Assembly: GCA_037042185.1 (NCBI GenBank) | Contig: JAXQJY010000023.1 | Coordinates: forward strand, 496,001-560,000 | DNA: 64,000 bases | Source: Sordariomycetes sp. S80-01Y | Taxonomy: Eukaryota; Ascomycota; Sordariomycetes | Reading direction: 5' to 3' | Part shown: piece by piece, positions 36,201 to 49,900 of the stretch | Numbering within the stretch: the first letter of the stretch is position 1 | Layout of the letters: each line of letters opens with the position of its first letter | Position numbers and translations under genes: made by a program | The notes under the pieces: model-generated | Databases searched by the model: none | Seen by the model: only the letters and a program-made list of their open reading frames with translations | What the model was told of the DNA's origin: nothing

Positions 36201-37972
36201 TTACGCATACGCATATGGACTCCCTGCATGGATTCTGCCCGCGCCACACAGGTGCCTCGTCCGTCTTCTTGCAGATGCACCGCGTCCGGACGCGCTTCTA
36301 CCGTTGGACACACCGTGAGCCGTTGACGTCATTCTGCAACGACCAGAGAATCGTATTCTGGTCGTGTTTCTGGTCTGCAGCCAATGGAAGGGGCTGAATC
36401 GAGCAACGCTGTCCCAAAACGACAAGGGGGGCGCCGAGGCTGGGAGGGTCTCCACGCTGCCGGCAATCGCTAAGGTGTTCCTGGCTGAGGTAATACAAGA
36501 TGGCCTCTCTCTTGTCCTTTGTCAGTCTTTGTTGCTGTGGGACATCGCCGTGAACATGTCTTCGGGATGTTATCGTGAAGAAAGTCGTATCTTGCATCAC
36601 ACTGAACATCCATGACTGGGCTCAGTGCTGTTGCACCCCCAGCACAGTCAATTCAACCTCCTGAGGCCGCTGGTGGAGGATTCGTGAGTGGGTGTGCAAC
36701 CCTGTCCATGGGCGCGGGAGCGGCGTAGGATTCGCTCTCCACAGGGCTAGCACTGGCATCAAGATCTCACTCTGGCACAGGGCCATCAGGCTGAGCCGTC
36801 CAGATCCCGTCACAGAATGGCTGACTTTGCCACGCATTCTGAGTATCGGCACCGCTTCTCTGGCATCAGGAATTGGCGGTAGTGGTCTGGTCGAGTGTGG
36901 TGGCTGGGGTTGCGCCGTAAGCTTAATAATAGCCTCATCGTGGACCAGACAGGAGAAACTATTGAGTGCCTCGAATCCAGTCATTGTTGCTACCATTGAC
37001 AGAATACAGAAAAGAAACCCTCTGATCAATTCTGAGAAGTTGCACAAAGTGCACACCCTCCAAGGTCTAATTATGGCTGCTCTTGCTGAGCATCTCGGAT
37101 GAGGCTGAGGCTGAGGCTGACAAGCACACAGTTTCCCACATGCTGATGCCCCAAATAGGTGTGGCGCCATGCTGGCGATCGTAGATCTTGGATTCTGACC
37201 TCCATTCCTTCACCTCGCTCCCTCTTGCAGCCATCGCGACACTAACAGTCCGACAGCCCTACAGCCTCCACTGCCCGTCCCTCCACCGGTATTACGTTTT
37301 GAGCAGCTGTTAGCAGCAATGGATGAAATGCCATGCAGACGGCGCTACAGGGGCCCTGCAACCGCGCCCACCGCCCACGGCGCGCCTCAGCACCCAGCTC
37401 CCCGCCTCGCCCATGTACCCGGCTCCTTCAGCAGAGTGCGAGAGGTACATTTCCATGCCATGATGCCCATGGCGCGGTGGACTGCGGGCTAGGACTGGAC
37501 CAGGATCCAACGGCTGTTTCCATTCGGTCGAGCTGACTGCTTAGTCTGGCCGTGGCGGGTAAGGTAGCTCGCCCCATCGAGTCTCCAAATCCTCGAAACT
37601 CCATCGCCGTGCCCGTAGATCCTCGAACTGAACATTGAAGCCTCCCGCCTCGAGAAACCTTCTTTCTCTCCTGCCCATCTCTTTCCACAGTGATTGTTAC
37701 AGTTGATCTTGCTTCCCGAGCGTCCTAGCTTGAGAATACCCGGACGTGTCTGTCTGCATCTTTGCGCGACGCATCCCACGATTCCGTGAACCGCTTCGAC
37801 GTGCCGCCCCGGTGGTACAACGACCTTTCACGGCAACATTCTCGCGAATCCGCTCCCCCGAAAGCAATCGAGCACTATACGACCACCAATAGAGACCCTA
37901 CGATACCCCTAAACCTCACACAAACCCCAAATACAAACAAATCCCCGACAACGCTGTGCAACACCCACCACC
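33265..37972. other. 4.7 kb gene-less stretch upstream of the NRPS
   Basis: No recognisable gene on either strand; frames such as 36622-37170 (-) have random composition. The last 800 bp is the NRPS promoter region. A CCAAT box lies at 37886-37890, and a C/A-rich, G-poor leader of about 60 bases runs up to the start codon, as is usual for well-expressed fungal genes. Confidence 0.5.
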
Positions 37973-40900
37973 ATGGCGGCACAGCAAATCCCCAACGCCC
38001 CCGAGGCGCGACGAAACGACGAGACGAGCCATGCTAGTGGCAACGACATTCAACAGGCCCTCGACTGGAACACCGAGTTCCCCGAGATTATTGACAGCAC
38101 CATTCACCAACTAATTGAACACCAAGCGCGCACGAGGCCAAACGCGACGGCCATCAGCGCTTGGGATCGCGAGCTCACCTACAGCGAGCTCAACAAGGCC
38201 GCCAACCGACTGGCCCACTACCTGGCCGAATCTTGCGCTGTTTCTCTGGAAGACATAGTTCACGTATGCTTTGACAAGTCGGCGTGGTATTTCGTGGCTA
38301 TTTTGGCCATCAACAAGGCCGGTGCCGTCTGGGCGCCCATCGATCCCTCCCATCCGATTCAGCGCAACCAGTCCGTGGTTTCGCAAACCCGTGCAAAGCT
38401 CATTCTTTCATCCCCCAGCCATGCCGAATTGTGCGCAAGTCTGGTGGGCAAGGTCGTTGAGGTCACGCCTCGCCTCGACGCCCTGCTGGCGCGTAACAAC
38501 CCCCAGTCCAGCTATATCACACCAGAGAGCGGCGTTGGCCCGCGCAATGCGGCTTACATTTTGTTTACTTCCGGTAGCACAGGAACCCCGAAAGGTTTCG
38601 TCATGGAGCATGGCTCCGTTTGCACATCTCAGACAGCCATCGGCCGTCGACTAGGTCTGACAACGGAGGTGCGGATATTGCAGTTCGCAACCTTTGTGTT
38701 CGATCTGTCGATTGGCGAGATCATCGGCCCCTTGATCTTTGGTGCGACTCTCTGTGTTCCATCCGAGGAAACTAGAATGAACAACCTACCTGAATTTATC
38801 CGCGACTCACGTATCTCCTGGGCATACCTCACACCCGCCTTCACCCGCACACTTCGACCGGCGGACTACCCCGGGTTGGAGCTTCTCCTGCTGGCAGGAG
38901 AGGCCGTGGGACAAGATGTGTTGGATACCTGGATCGGCAAGCTGAGACTCATCAACGGATGGGGTCCGGCTGAAACCTGCTGCTTCTCGACTCTCCACGA
39001 GTGGAAATCGAAGGACGAGTCGCCGCTGACAGTGGGAAGACCTGTTGGCGGCCTTTGCTGGATTGTTGACCCCGAAGACCCTCAACAACTGGTCCCTATC
39101 GGGGCGGAGGGAGAGGTCATGATCCAGGGCCCGACGATCCTTCGAGAGTACCTAGCTGATCAGGACAAGACCGAAAAGTCCATGGTCAGGACGCTTCCAG
39201 GCTGGGCCCCGAAGCAGGACGATTCGCTTCACTTTGGTCGATTTTACAAGTCTGGTGATTTGGCAACATATAATGAGGATGGCAGCATCAAATTCGCCAG
39301 CAGAAAGGACACACAGGTTAAGATCCGCGGTCTTCGCGTGGAATTGGGAGAAATCGAGCACCACATTCGCTCTCTGATCCCAGAGGTCCGCCAGGTTGCC
39401 GTTGACGTTTTGAAGACTGACACCAGCGCGAACCTTGTTACCTTCTTCAGCTTCAACGACGACTCACGACCGAGCAGCGACATGTACGATACGAGCGATG
39501 AGAATTCTGTTTTCCTTGAACTTACCCAAGAGCGTCAAGCTCAGCTCGCCGACATGATCGGTCAGCTCGCCTCGCGCCTCCCTAGCTATATGATACCCAC
39601 GATCTTTATTCCCTGCCGCTGGATGCCGTTCATCACTTCTACCAAGCTCGACCGAAAGGGGCTTCAGGCCAAGACCGCTTCTCTGCCCCAGGAGGAGCTG
39701 TCCTCTTACACTTTGCAGGCCACCAGCGCCAGCAAGGCCGCCCCCGAGACCGAGATGGAATCGAGGCTTCAGAAGATCTGGGCCGATGTTTTGAAGGTTG
39801 CTGTTGACAAGATTGGACGAGATGATAGTTTCGTTCGGTTTGGCGGTGACTCCATCGCGGCAATCCGTCTTGTCAACAACGCGCGCGCCGAGGGGATCCT
39901 CTTGCAGGTCAAGTCGATTTTCGAAGACCCGCGTCTCTCCGCCATGGCTGCTCGCGCAGTTGAGGTTGAGGTCAAGGACGAGAAGACCGTTGATGGAGCT
40001 TACGCACCCTTCAGCCTGTTGCCCAAGTCCATCAAGGAGCTGGCCAGGAGCGATGAGGTGCGCCAGAAGTGTGGGCTCACTCGCGATCAAGTCGTCGAAG
40101 ACGCCTATCCCTGCTCCCCTCTCCAGGAAGGTCTGATGGCTCTTGCGGCCAAGAATCCTGGCTCCTACATCGCAAAGTGGGTGTATCGCCTCCAGAAGGA
40201 CACCGACGTCCACCGCTTCAAGCTCGCCTGGGAGCGTACGGTTGAGGCCTGCACGAACCTTCGCACCAGGATTGTCTATCTTCACGGCTCCACCACGCAG
40301 GTTGTCATCAAGAACGACTTCTCGTGGGAGGACACCGATGGACTTTCCCTTCGCGACTTCGTAAAGGCGGCCGAGTCCATTACAATGGGCCCCGGATCCC
40401 GTCTCAACCGCCACGCTCTCGTCCAGGATACTGATGGCGAGCTCTACCTCATCTGGGTCGGTCACCACACAGTTTATGACGGTTGGTCGATGAAACTCCT
40501 CCTTGGCACTTTCTACGATCATTACTACGAAGATGCTGCTACCACCACCCTGGCCCCTTACCCAGCTTTCATCGAGTACGTCCAGAACCTGGACAAGGAG
40601 GACGCAACCGAGTACTGGCGCAAGGAGCTTCACGGTGCCAACCGCGCTGCTTTCCCTCCAAACCCCAAATCGACTGACGATGCCGCCGATCCGAACGCCC
40701 TGACCAAGACCTTCAGCAAGCGCATCCAGTTCCCAGATCTCGACGACAACTCGATTACGAAGGCGACGGTTCTGCGTGCCGCATGGGCCATGATTATCGC
40801 GAGGTACTCCGACTCCGAGGATGTAACCTTCGGATCCACCGTGTCCGGACGCCAGGCTGGTATTGTCGGCATTGAGAACATGCCCGGTCCCGCTATCGCA

Positions 40901-43900
40901 ACTGTCCCTGTTCGAGTGCGTGTCGACCAGCAACAGCCGACGGCTGATTTCCTCGTTGGAGTCCAGGAGCAGGCCCTTGACATGGTGGCTTTCGAACAGT
41001 ACGGTCTGCAGAACATCGCAAAGGTCAGCGACGACGCCCGCGACGCATGCGACTTCTCGTCTCTCCTTGTTCTGCAGCCCATGAAGTACTTGACCGGTGT
41101 GGCGGAGGACTTGCTTGAGCAGAGTAGTGCTGAGGGCAAGAAACTCGAGGAGCTTCCCGAGGGATACTTCAACTACCCATTGGTTGGCCAGTGCTACGTG
41201 TACGACGACTACGTGAACCTCGTTCTGACGTACAAGTCGGACGTGTTGAGCGAGTCGACGTTGCAGGCCCTGTCTAATCAATACAGCAATGTTGTGGAGC
41301 AGCTCCTCCTTCAAAAGGAGGCCACGCTGGGAGACGTTGCTGTTGCGGGTCAGTGGGATCTCGAAAGAACCCTCGAGTTTAACTCGGTCGTCCCCGATGT
41401 CGTTGAGTCGACACTCCATGAGATGATCGAGGAGCAGTCCAAGATTCGCCCCGAGGCTCCTGCAGTGGTAGCCTGGGATCTTGAGCTTTCCTATGCAGAG
41501 CTCAACAGCGCCGCCAACAGACTGGCCAACCACCTGGTCGATACCTTGGGTGTCAAGACGGGTGATTTGGTCCATGTCTGCTTCGAGAAGTCCGCTTGGC
41601 ACTTCGTAGCTATTGTCGCTATCATGAAGGCCGGCGCTGCGTGGGTTCCCCTCGATTCCGGCCATCCAGCTCAACGTCAGCAGCAGGTTGTCTCGCAAAC
41701 GGGTGCTACTCTGGCTCTCGCCTCAGCTACTAACGCCCATATCTGTGAGGGTCTGGTCAAGGAGGTCCTCAAGGTCACGCCAGAGTTGGATCAACAATTG
41801 AAGACTTCCAAGCCCGACTCCTCCAAGCAAGGTCCTGCCAACAAGGCTTCACCAACCGATGCCGCCTACGTCCTCTTCACGTCTGGCAGCACTGGTACTC
41901 CGAAGGGATTAGTCATGCAGCATGGCTCAGTCTGCAGCAGTGCCACAGCTATCGGGAAGAGACTTCGTATCACTCCAGAAGTCCGTATGCTACAGTTCGC
42001 TGCATTCGTGTTCGATCTTTCCATTGGAGAAATCTTTGGTCCGTTGACCCACGGCGGTTCAATCATAGTCCCGTCTGAGGAGATCCGCATGAACGGCATC
42101 AAGCAATTCATCAACGACTACAAGGTGAACTGGAGCTATCTTACTCCCTCATTCGCAAGGACCCTAAGGCCTGATGAGATTCCTAGCCTAGAGTTACTCC
42201 TCTTCGCTGGTGAGGCTGTTCCTAGGGACGTTTTCGACAAATGGTTCGGCAAGGTCAGGTTGATCAACGGTTGGGGTCCAGCCGAAACCTGTTGTTTCTC
42301 GACTTTGCATGAATGGCAATCTGCCGAAGAGTCCCCCTTGAATGTTGGTAAGCCGGTGGGGTCCTTCTGTTGGATCGTGGATCCTCAGAACCCAGCCCGT
42401 CTCGCGCCTGTTGGTACCTTGGGTGAGGTGATGATCCAGGGCCCGACTTTGCTCCGTGAGTACCTAGCAGACAAAGCCAAGACAGATGCTTCAGCCGTCT
42501 ATGAGCTTCCTGGATGGACACCTCGTCGGACCGACTCTTCATTCAAGCGTTTCTTCAAGTCTGGCGACTTATGTAGCTATAACGCCGATGGAACGATCGA
42601 GTTCTCGTCCCGCAAGGACACACAGGTTAAGATTCGAGGTCTCCGTGTCGAGCTTGGCGAAGTTGAGCATCACATCCGTGCCAATCTCAGCTCTGCTAAG
42701 CAGGTTGCTGTGGACGTTTTCCGTACGCAGGCCGGTACCAACCTTGTGGTCTACTTCTGCCTCAACGAGACCTCGAAAACCGCCAACGCTGACGATGAGG
42801 TCTTCCTTCCCCTGTCTCCGGACATGCAGACCCAGCTCAGCGCTATGGTCTCTGAGTTAAGCGTTTACCTACCCAGATATATGATCCCTACGCTTTTCAT
42901 CAACTGCGCCTTCATGCCTTTCATCACGTCCACAAAGCTGGACCGAAAGGGGTTGCAACAGCGTACCGGAGCCTTGACACAAGACGAGTTGGCACAGTAT
43001 GCCCTGTCTGATTCCGAGAAACGACCCCCTGAGACAGACATGGAATTCCGCATGCAGAAGATCTGGGCCCAAACTCTCAATTTGGCTCCTGAGTCAATTG
43101 GACGCGACGACTCTTTCCTTCGCATTGGTGGTGACTCGATTGCTGCTATTCACTTGGTCACGGCTACTCGCGAGGACGGACTGCTTTTGACAGTCAAAGA
43201 CATCTTTGACGATCCCCGTCTCTCGAGCGTTGCGGCCAAGTGCGAGGTTGCTGATGGCAACGTTCCGGATTACTCGGATGTTCCAGCGTTCAGTCTCCTT
43301 GATACCTCGCGCAAGGAGGTTGTCGCCGAAGAAACTCACAAGCAGTGCAAACTGAATGCTTCGCAGCAGGTTGTGGACGCCTATCCCTGCACTGCTCTCC
43401 AGGAGGGTCTCATGGCCCTCTCGATGAAGCAGCCCGGATCCTACATCGCCAAGTGGGTTTACCGTCTTGGTGATGATGTCGAGACCGAGGCCTTTAAGAC
43501 GGCTTGGAACATGACTGTCCAGACGTCTCCCAACCTGAGGACCCGGATGGTCCAAGTTCTGGGCAAGACAATCCAAGCTGTTGTTACTGACGATGTCGAG
43601 TGGGATTCCACTGACGGGCTTAACCTGACACAGTACCTCGATGTTGCCCAGAATATCAAGATGACTTTCGGTTCCAGACTGAGCCGCTACGGCCTGGTCG
43701 AAGAGGGCAAAGATCGTTACTTTGTTTGGATCGCCCACCACGGAATCTACGACGGATGGACCATGCGATTGATGTTATCAACGGTAGCGGACTTGTATCA
43801 GGGATACGAGACCCTGGAGCTGAAGCCATACTCCAGCTTCATCAAGTACACCCAGAACATCAACCACGACGATGCTGTCAGCTTCTGGCGCAACCAGCTC

Positions 43901-46900
43901 GAGGACGCTAAGAAGGCAACATACCCACCAACTGCCAAAGCCTCGATCTCCAAGGGCGACAAGGTCACCCGCCTCATGCGCAACCGCATCGAATTCCCGT
44001 CGACTAACACCTCGGTCACAAAGGCTACCATAATCCGTGCTGCCTGGGCTATCGTTCTGGCCCGCTACTGCGATACCGACGATGTGACCTTCGGGACTAC
44101 TGTCAGTGGTCGTCACGCCCCAGTACCGAACTTGGGCGAGATGCCGGGTCCGATGGTAGCTACAGTGCCCGTTCGTGTCCGCCTGGATCAGGAGCAGCGC
44201 ATCTCGACCTACCTCAACCGGATCCAATCGCAAGCCTCCGACATGATCGCATATGAGCAGTTCGGTATGCAGCACATTGCAAAGATCACTCCTGAAGCCC
44301 AGGAAGCTTGCGATTTCTCCTCTCTCCTAGTTATTCAGCCCTTCCAACAGATGGCTGCCGTTGGAGCTCACTCCGATGCCATCCTTGAGATGGATGCCTC
44401 GGCCAAGCATGGCACCGAGGACACACTCGAGGGATACTTCAGCTATCCATTGGTCCTCCAGGGCGAGGTTTCCGATGCTCACGTGGACTTGGTCCTGACC
44501 TACGACTCCGAAATTCTCAAAGAATCCCAGATGACCCAGCTTTCACGTCACTTCGAGCATGTTGTTCACCAGCTGCTGGCTCAGGACAACACACCTCTTA
44601 GTGAAGTGTCGGTGGCGGCGCCCTGGGATATGGAGAAGGCTTACGAGTACAACCGCGAGGAGACGGACTTGGTTACTTCCACGCTGCATGATCTCATTGC
44701 TAAGCAGGCCGAGACTCGCCCCGATGCTCTTGCGATCAATGCATGGGATAAGCAGTTCACCTACAAGGAATACAACGCAGCTGCCGACCGCTTGGCCAGT
44801 TTCTTGGTACAGGAACACGAAGTCCAGAGCGGCGATCTCGTTCACGTGTGTTTCGAGAAATCTGCCTGGCATTTCGTTACCATTCTTGCTATCATGAAGA
44901 CTGGAGCCGCCTGGGTGCCATTAGATCCCGGCCATCCTGCCGAGCGCCAGAAGCAGGTCATTAACCAGACCAAGGCTAGGCTTGCGCTTGTCTCCCCTTC
45001 AAATGTCTCCGTCTGCGATAAGCTCGTTGAGAAAGTCCTCGTGGTGACCGCCAGTCTCGACGAGAAGCTTCGGGAGAAGCCAGAGTACGCGGCTGGGCCT
45101 GGCCTTGAGGTCAGCTCGCGCAACGCTGCTTACGTGCTCTTCACATCTGGTAGTACCGGTACACCGAAGGGTCTTGTGATGGAACATGGCTCCGTGTGCA
45201 CATCAGCCCGTGCTATCGGCAAGACTCTTGGGCTAACGCCTGAGGTCCGGATGTTGCAATTCGCAGCCTTCGTTTTCGACTTGTCGATTGGTGAGATCTT
45301 CGGGCCTCTCACTCTCGGCGGTAGTCTTTGCATTCCCTCGGAACACGACCGTCTAAACGATCTGACCGGCTATATCCGCAAGGAGGAGGTCAACTGGTCG
45401 TACTTGACCCCGGCGTTTGCCAGAACCATCAAGCCGGCTGAGGTACCATCCTTGAAGCTGCTGCTCTTCGCAGGCGAAGCTGTTCCTCGCGACGTCTTTG
45501 AGCAATGGTTCGGTAAGGTGAGACTGGCCAACGGCTGGGGTCCTGCGGAGACGTGCTGCTTCAGTACTATCCACGAGTGGAAGAGCTTCGACGAGAGCCC
45601 GTTAAACATTGGCCGTCCCGTAGGCGGTAACATCTGGATCGTCGATGCTAATGATCCTCAACGCCTGGCTCCCATCGGCACCATTGGCGAAGCTGTTATC
45701 CAGGGACCGACGATCCTCCGTGAGTATCTCGCTGATAAGGCCAAGACGGATGCTGCTACAGTTTTGAGCCTCCCGGAGTGGGCGCCTAAGCGCGAGCACC
45801 ACCCCTACAACAGGTTCTTTAAGTCCGGTGACTTGGTCAGCTACAACGCCGACGGTACCATCGAATTCTCAACACGCAAGGATACCCAGGTCAAGATCCG
45901 TGGGTTGCGTGTCGAGCTGGGCGAAGTGGAGCATCATATCCAGACCAATCTTGAGGGTGCCCGGCAGGTCGCTGTTGACGTGCTTCGCACCGAGACTGGG
46001 ACTAACCTCGTGGCGTACTTCTGCTTCACCGACGATTCGAAGACTGCTGGTGCGAACAACGACGGTGACGAGGGCCCCTTTATGCCCCTCAGCCCTTACT
46101 TGCAGAGCCAGCTGACGGCCATGGTCGGTGCTCTATCCGTTTCGTTGCCTCGCTACATGATCCCGACACTCTTCATCCCCTGCTCTTACATGCCTTTCAT
46201 CACCTCCACCAAGCTTGACCGTAAAGGTCTACGCGCCCTGACTGCCAAGCTTGGCCAGGAGGAGCTGGCAACTTATGCCCTGCAGGACAGTGAGAAGAGA
46301 GCCCCAGAAACCCCGATGGAAGAGCGTCTGCAGACCATCTGGGCTGAGATCCTGAACCGCAGCAAGGAGTCCATCGGCCGCGACGATAGCTTCCTCCGGA
46401 TTGGTGGCGATTCTGTCGCTGCTATTCACTTGATCACGACCGCTCGCAATGACGGCATCCAGTTGTCCGTCAAGGATATTTTTGACGACCCTCGATTGTT
46501 TGCCGTTGCATCCAAGGCTGTCGAGACTGACTCTGGCGTGACAGACACCAAGATCGAACCTTACAGCCTTCTCAGCGATGCCCAGAAGGACTTTGTTATG
46601 CAGAAAGCTCTGAAAGAGCAGTGTGGAGGTCTCGACGCTTCTCAGGTGTACGATGCCTATCCTTGTACCCCTCTTCAAGACGGCCTTATTGCTCTTTCGG
46701 CCAAGCAGCCTGGGTCGTACATCACTAAGTACTTCTTCAAAATCCCCAACAGCATCGATCTTGATCGTTTTAAGAAGTCTTGGGAGAAGACTATTGACCG
46801 GTGTGATAACCTTCACACCCGCATCGTCACCACGGGTCATTCGTCAGTGCAACTGCTTGTGCAGGACGAGAAGTCCTGGGAAGACACTGACGGGTTGACT

Positions 46901-49900
46901 GTTAACGAGTTTATCGAGAGGACCAACCATTATGAGATGACCTACGGATCTCGTCTCAGCCGCCACGCCCTCGTCAAGGAGGGCGACAACACCACCTTCA
47001 TCTGGGTGTGCCACCACAGCGTCATCGACGGATGGGCTCTAAAGCTGGTTCAGGATGTCCTCCATGCGACTTACTGGGAGATTGAGGGGCCCAAGGTCGA
47101 GCCCTACGCTGGCTTTGTCAAGTTCACCGAAAGCATCGAGCCCGAGGCTGCTGGCGCGTACTGGAAAGGACAACTGGAGGGCGCCAACCGGCCATCGTTC
47201 CCGCCCACCTCCGGCGTCGACACTTCGGCTGAGATCAAGGTTACTTCTCGCAACATCGACATCCCACTTGAGATGAACTCGTCCATCACTAAGGCCACGG
47301 TTCTGCGTGCCGCGTGGTCGATTACCTTGGCGCGTCATAACGGCAGTGACGATATTGTATTCGGCTCGACAGTGTCTGGCCGCAATGCCCCTGTCAACGG
47401 CCTGCAAAACATGACGGGCCCAGCTATTGCCACTGTGCCTGTTCGTGTTGCTTTGGATCGCGAGCAGCGCGTATCTGAATTCCTTCGGGATATACAGAAC
47501 CAAGCTTCAGACATGGTGGCTTATGAACAGTTCGGTCTGCCCAATATCTCGCGCCTGGGTGTTTCGGCCAAGGAGGCCTGTGACTTTAGCTCACTCATCG
47601 TCATCCAACCCCGCCAGTACATGGACAACATGGACGAGGCCCCAGATGATGCTGTCATGGTCTTTGGACAAGACCAGTACGAAATGACCGAGCAGCAAAT
47701 GAGCAACTACTTCAACTATCCGCTTGTCTTGCTCTCCATGTTGTACGAAGACCACATTGAGATCCGATTCTTCCGCAACACCAGTGTCATTGCCGAGTCT
47801 CAGATTGAGGCTATTGGCCACCAATTGGATCATGTCGTTCAGCAATTGCTCGAACATCAGACCTCTAAGCTCAGCGATATTTCTCTGGTTGGCCCCTGGG
47901 ATATCGCTCATGCCATCAAGAGCAGCAACATTGCTGAGCCGGTCGAGCAGTGCACTCACTGGCTTATTAAGGAGCAGATCAAGATCCGCCCCAACTCCTA
48001 TGCTCTCGAGGGTCATGATGGTGATCTGACTTATAAGGAGTTTGGACGCCTCGTCACAAATCTGGCTGCTAAGCTTAGGGAACTTGGTGTTGGCCCCGAG
48101 GTTCTTGTCCCGTTCTGCTTCCCCAAATCGACTTGGGCTGTTGTCTCGATGATTGCCATTGAATTGGCTGGTGGCGCTCTGTGTCCTTTGGATCCTGCTG
48201 CTCCCGTCCAGCGCATTTCAGGCATCGTCGATGACTGCAGAGCGAAGCTTGTCTTAGCTCACCCCGAGTGCGCCAAAAAGATCGAGGAGGTTGGCGTCAA
48301 GGCTTTGATCATCGACGAGGCCATGGTCAGGGCTCTGCCTGACGCTGATGAGGTTGACTCTGGCGCCACTCCCGACAACGTCAGCTTTGTCATCTTCACA
48401 TCCGGCTCGACTGGTAAGCCCAAGGGTATGTTGATCGAGCATCGCGCTATCTGCACGGCCATGTTCGGTTACGGTGTCACCCCTGGAATCGGGCCAGACA
48501 CTCGCACTTTTGCATTCTCCGCCTACGTGTTCGATGTCGGTATCTTTGATGTTTTGACTACCCTCGTCCGTGGTGGAACTATTTGCGTGCCTTCCGATCA
48601 CGACCGCCAGAACGACCTTGCTGGTGCCATCAACCGCTTCAAGGCAAACTTCCTTTTCACCACACCTACTGTTGCCGGCCTCTTGACTCCCGCCGAGGTT
48701 CCAACTCTCAAGACACTCTGTGTTGGTGGCGAGTTCATCAGCCGAAAGGTGGTTGATCCCTGGACTGGCCATGCCCGCGTCCACGGTCTGTATGGGCCTG
48801 CTGAGGCGTCTGTATGCGGTTGGAGAGAGGACATCAACTTGCAGGCCAAGACGAACAACCTTGGTATACCTCTTTGCACCGCCTACTGGATTGTCGAGCC
48901 CGATAACATCAAGGAGCTGGTTCCCGTTGGATGTATTGGTGAAGCGCTCATCCAGGGTCCGACTCTCGCCAGAGGCTACGTCAACGTTGAGGAGAAGGCC
49001 ATGCGAAACTGGATCGACAACGCTTACTGGCTTCCCGATACTGGCAGTAACGTATCCAAGAGGGCCTACCTATCGGGTGATCTCCTTCGACGCAACGAAG
49101 ACGGCACCTTCGATTACATGGGCCGCAAAGATACGCAGATCAAGCTTCATGGCCAGCGTGTGGAGCTGGGTGAGATTGAGTCTCGTATTGAGCAGCAGAT
49201 GCCCGATGGCATGGGTGCTATTGTTGAGGTTGTTGGTGGTGTTGACACTACCAAGGACACTCTCATGGCCCTCATCTGGAACACCAACGCCCCGGCCGAC
49301 TCTCCTCTTCGTCTGGTCGACGAGCTCTCCACTGATCAGCAGGCCCTGATCTCTCAGGTTGACAACGCCATCGCCAGTGCTCTTCCTGCTTACATGATGC
49401 CGTCTACCTACCTCGTGTTTGCCGGCCGCCCTGAGCAAACCCCATCTGGCAAGGTCAACCGTCGTCACCTGTCTGGCCTCGCGAAGGAGGTGCCCGCCCA
49501 CACTCGTGCCAAATTTGCTCCCGGTGCCATGGAGGCCGAGCCGCCCACTGAGCCTATGGAGTTCCGTCTCCGTGATCTCTGGGGCGAGATTCTGGGTATT
49601 GACGCCGAGAAGATTGGCAAGAATGACAGCTTCCTCCGTCTCGGCGGAGACTCGATTTCTGCCATCAAGTTGGTAACGCTTGCTCAGCAGCGTGGTGTCA
49701 GCCTCACCGTTAGCACTATTTTCAAAGACTCGCGTCTGTCTCAAATGGCTGCGTCCGCCAAGGTCGACGACTCTGAGGCCCACTCACTAGAGACCACTCC
49801 CTTCTCTATGATCCCCCAGGATAAGATTGATGACATGATTACCAGTGTCCAGGACCAATGTGGCATCACTGACCGCAACGCCATCGAGGACATATTCCCT

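Noticed and set aside
36622-37170. 182-codon minus-strand frame upstream of the NRPS
   Set aside because: No motif or compositional sign of a real protein; it is probably a chance frame in the promoter region.
1-37972. tRNA genes, LTR elements, CRISPR arrays and DNA transposases
   Set aside because: I looked for B-box-like motifs, paired terminal repeats, spaced repeats and transposase motifs and found nothing that held up. The 284 bp tandem unit lacks any part that would classify it.
39464-41698. 744-codon open frame on the minus strand
   Set aside because: It lies wholly antisense to modules 1 and 2 of the NRPS. Similar antisense frames recur in every module as a by-product of codon use on the coding strand.
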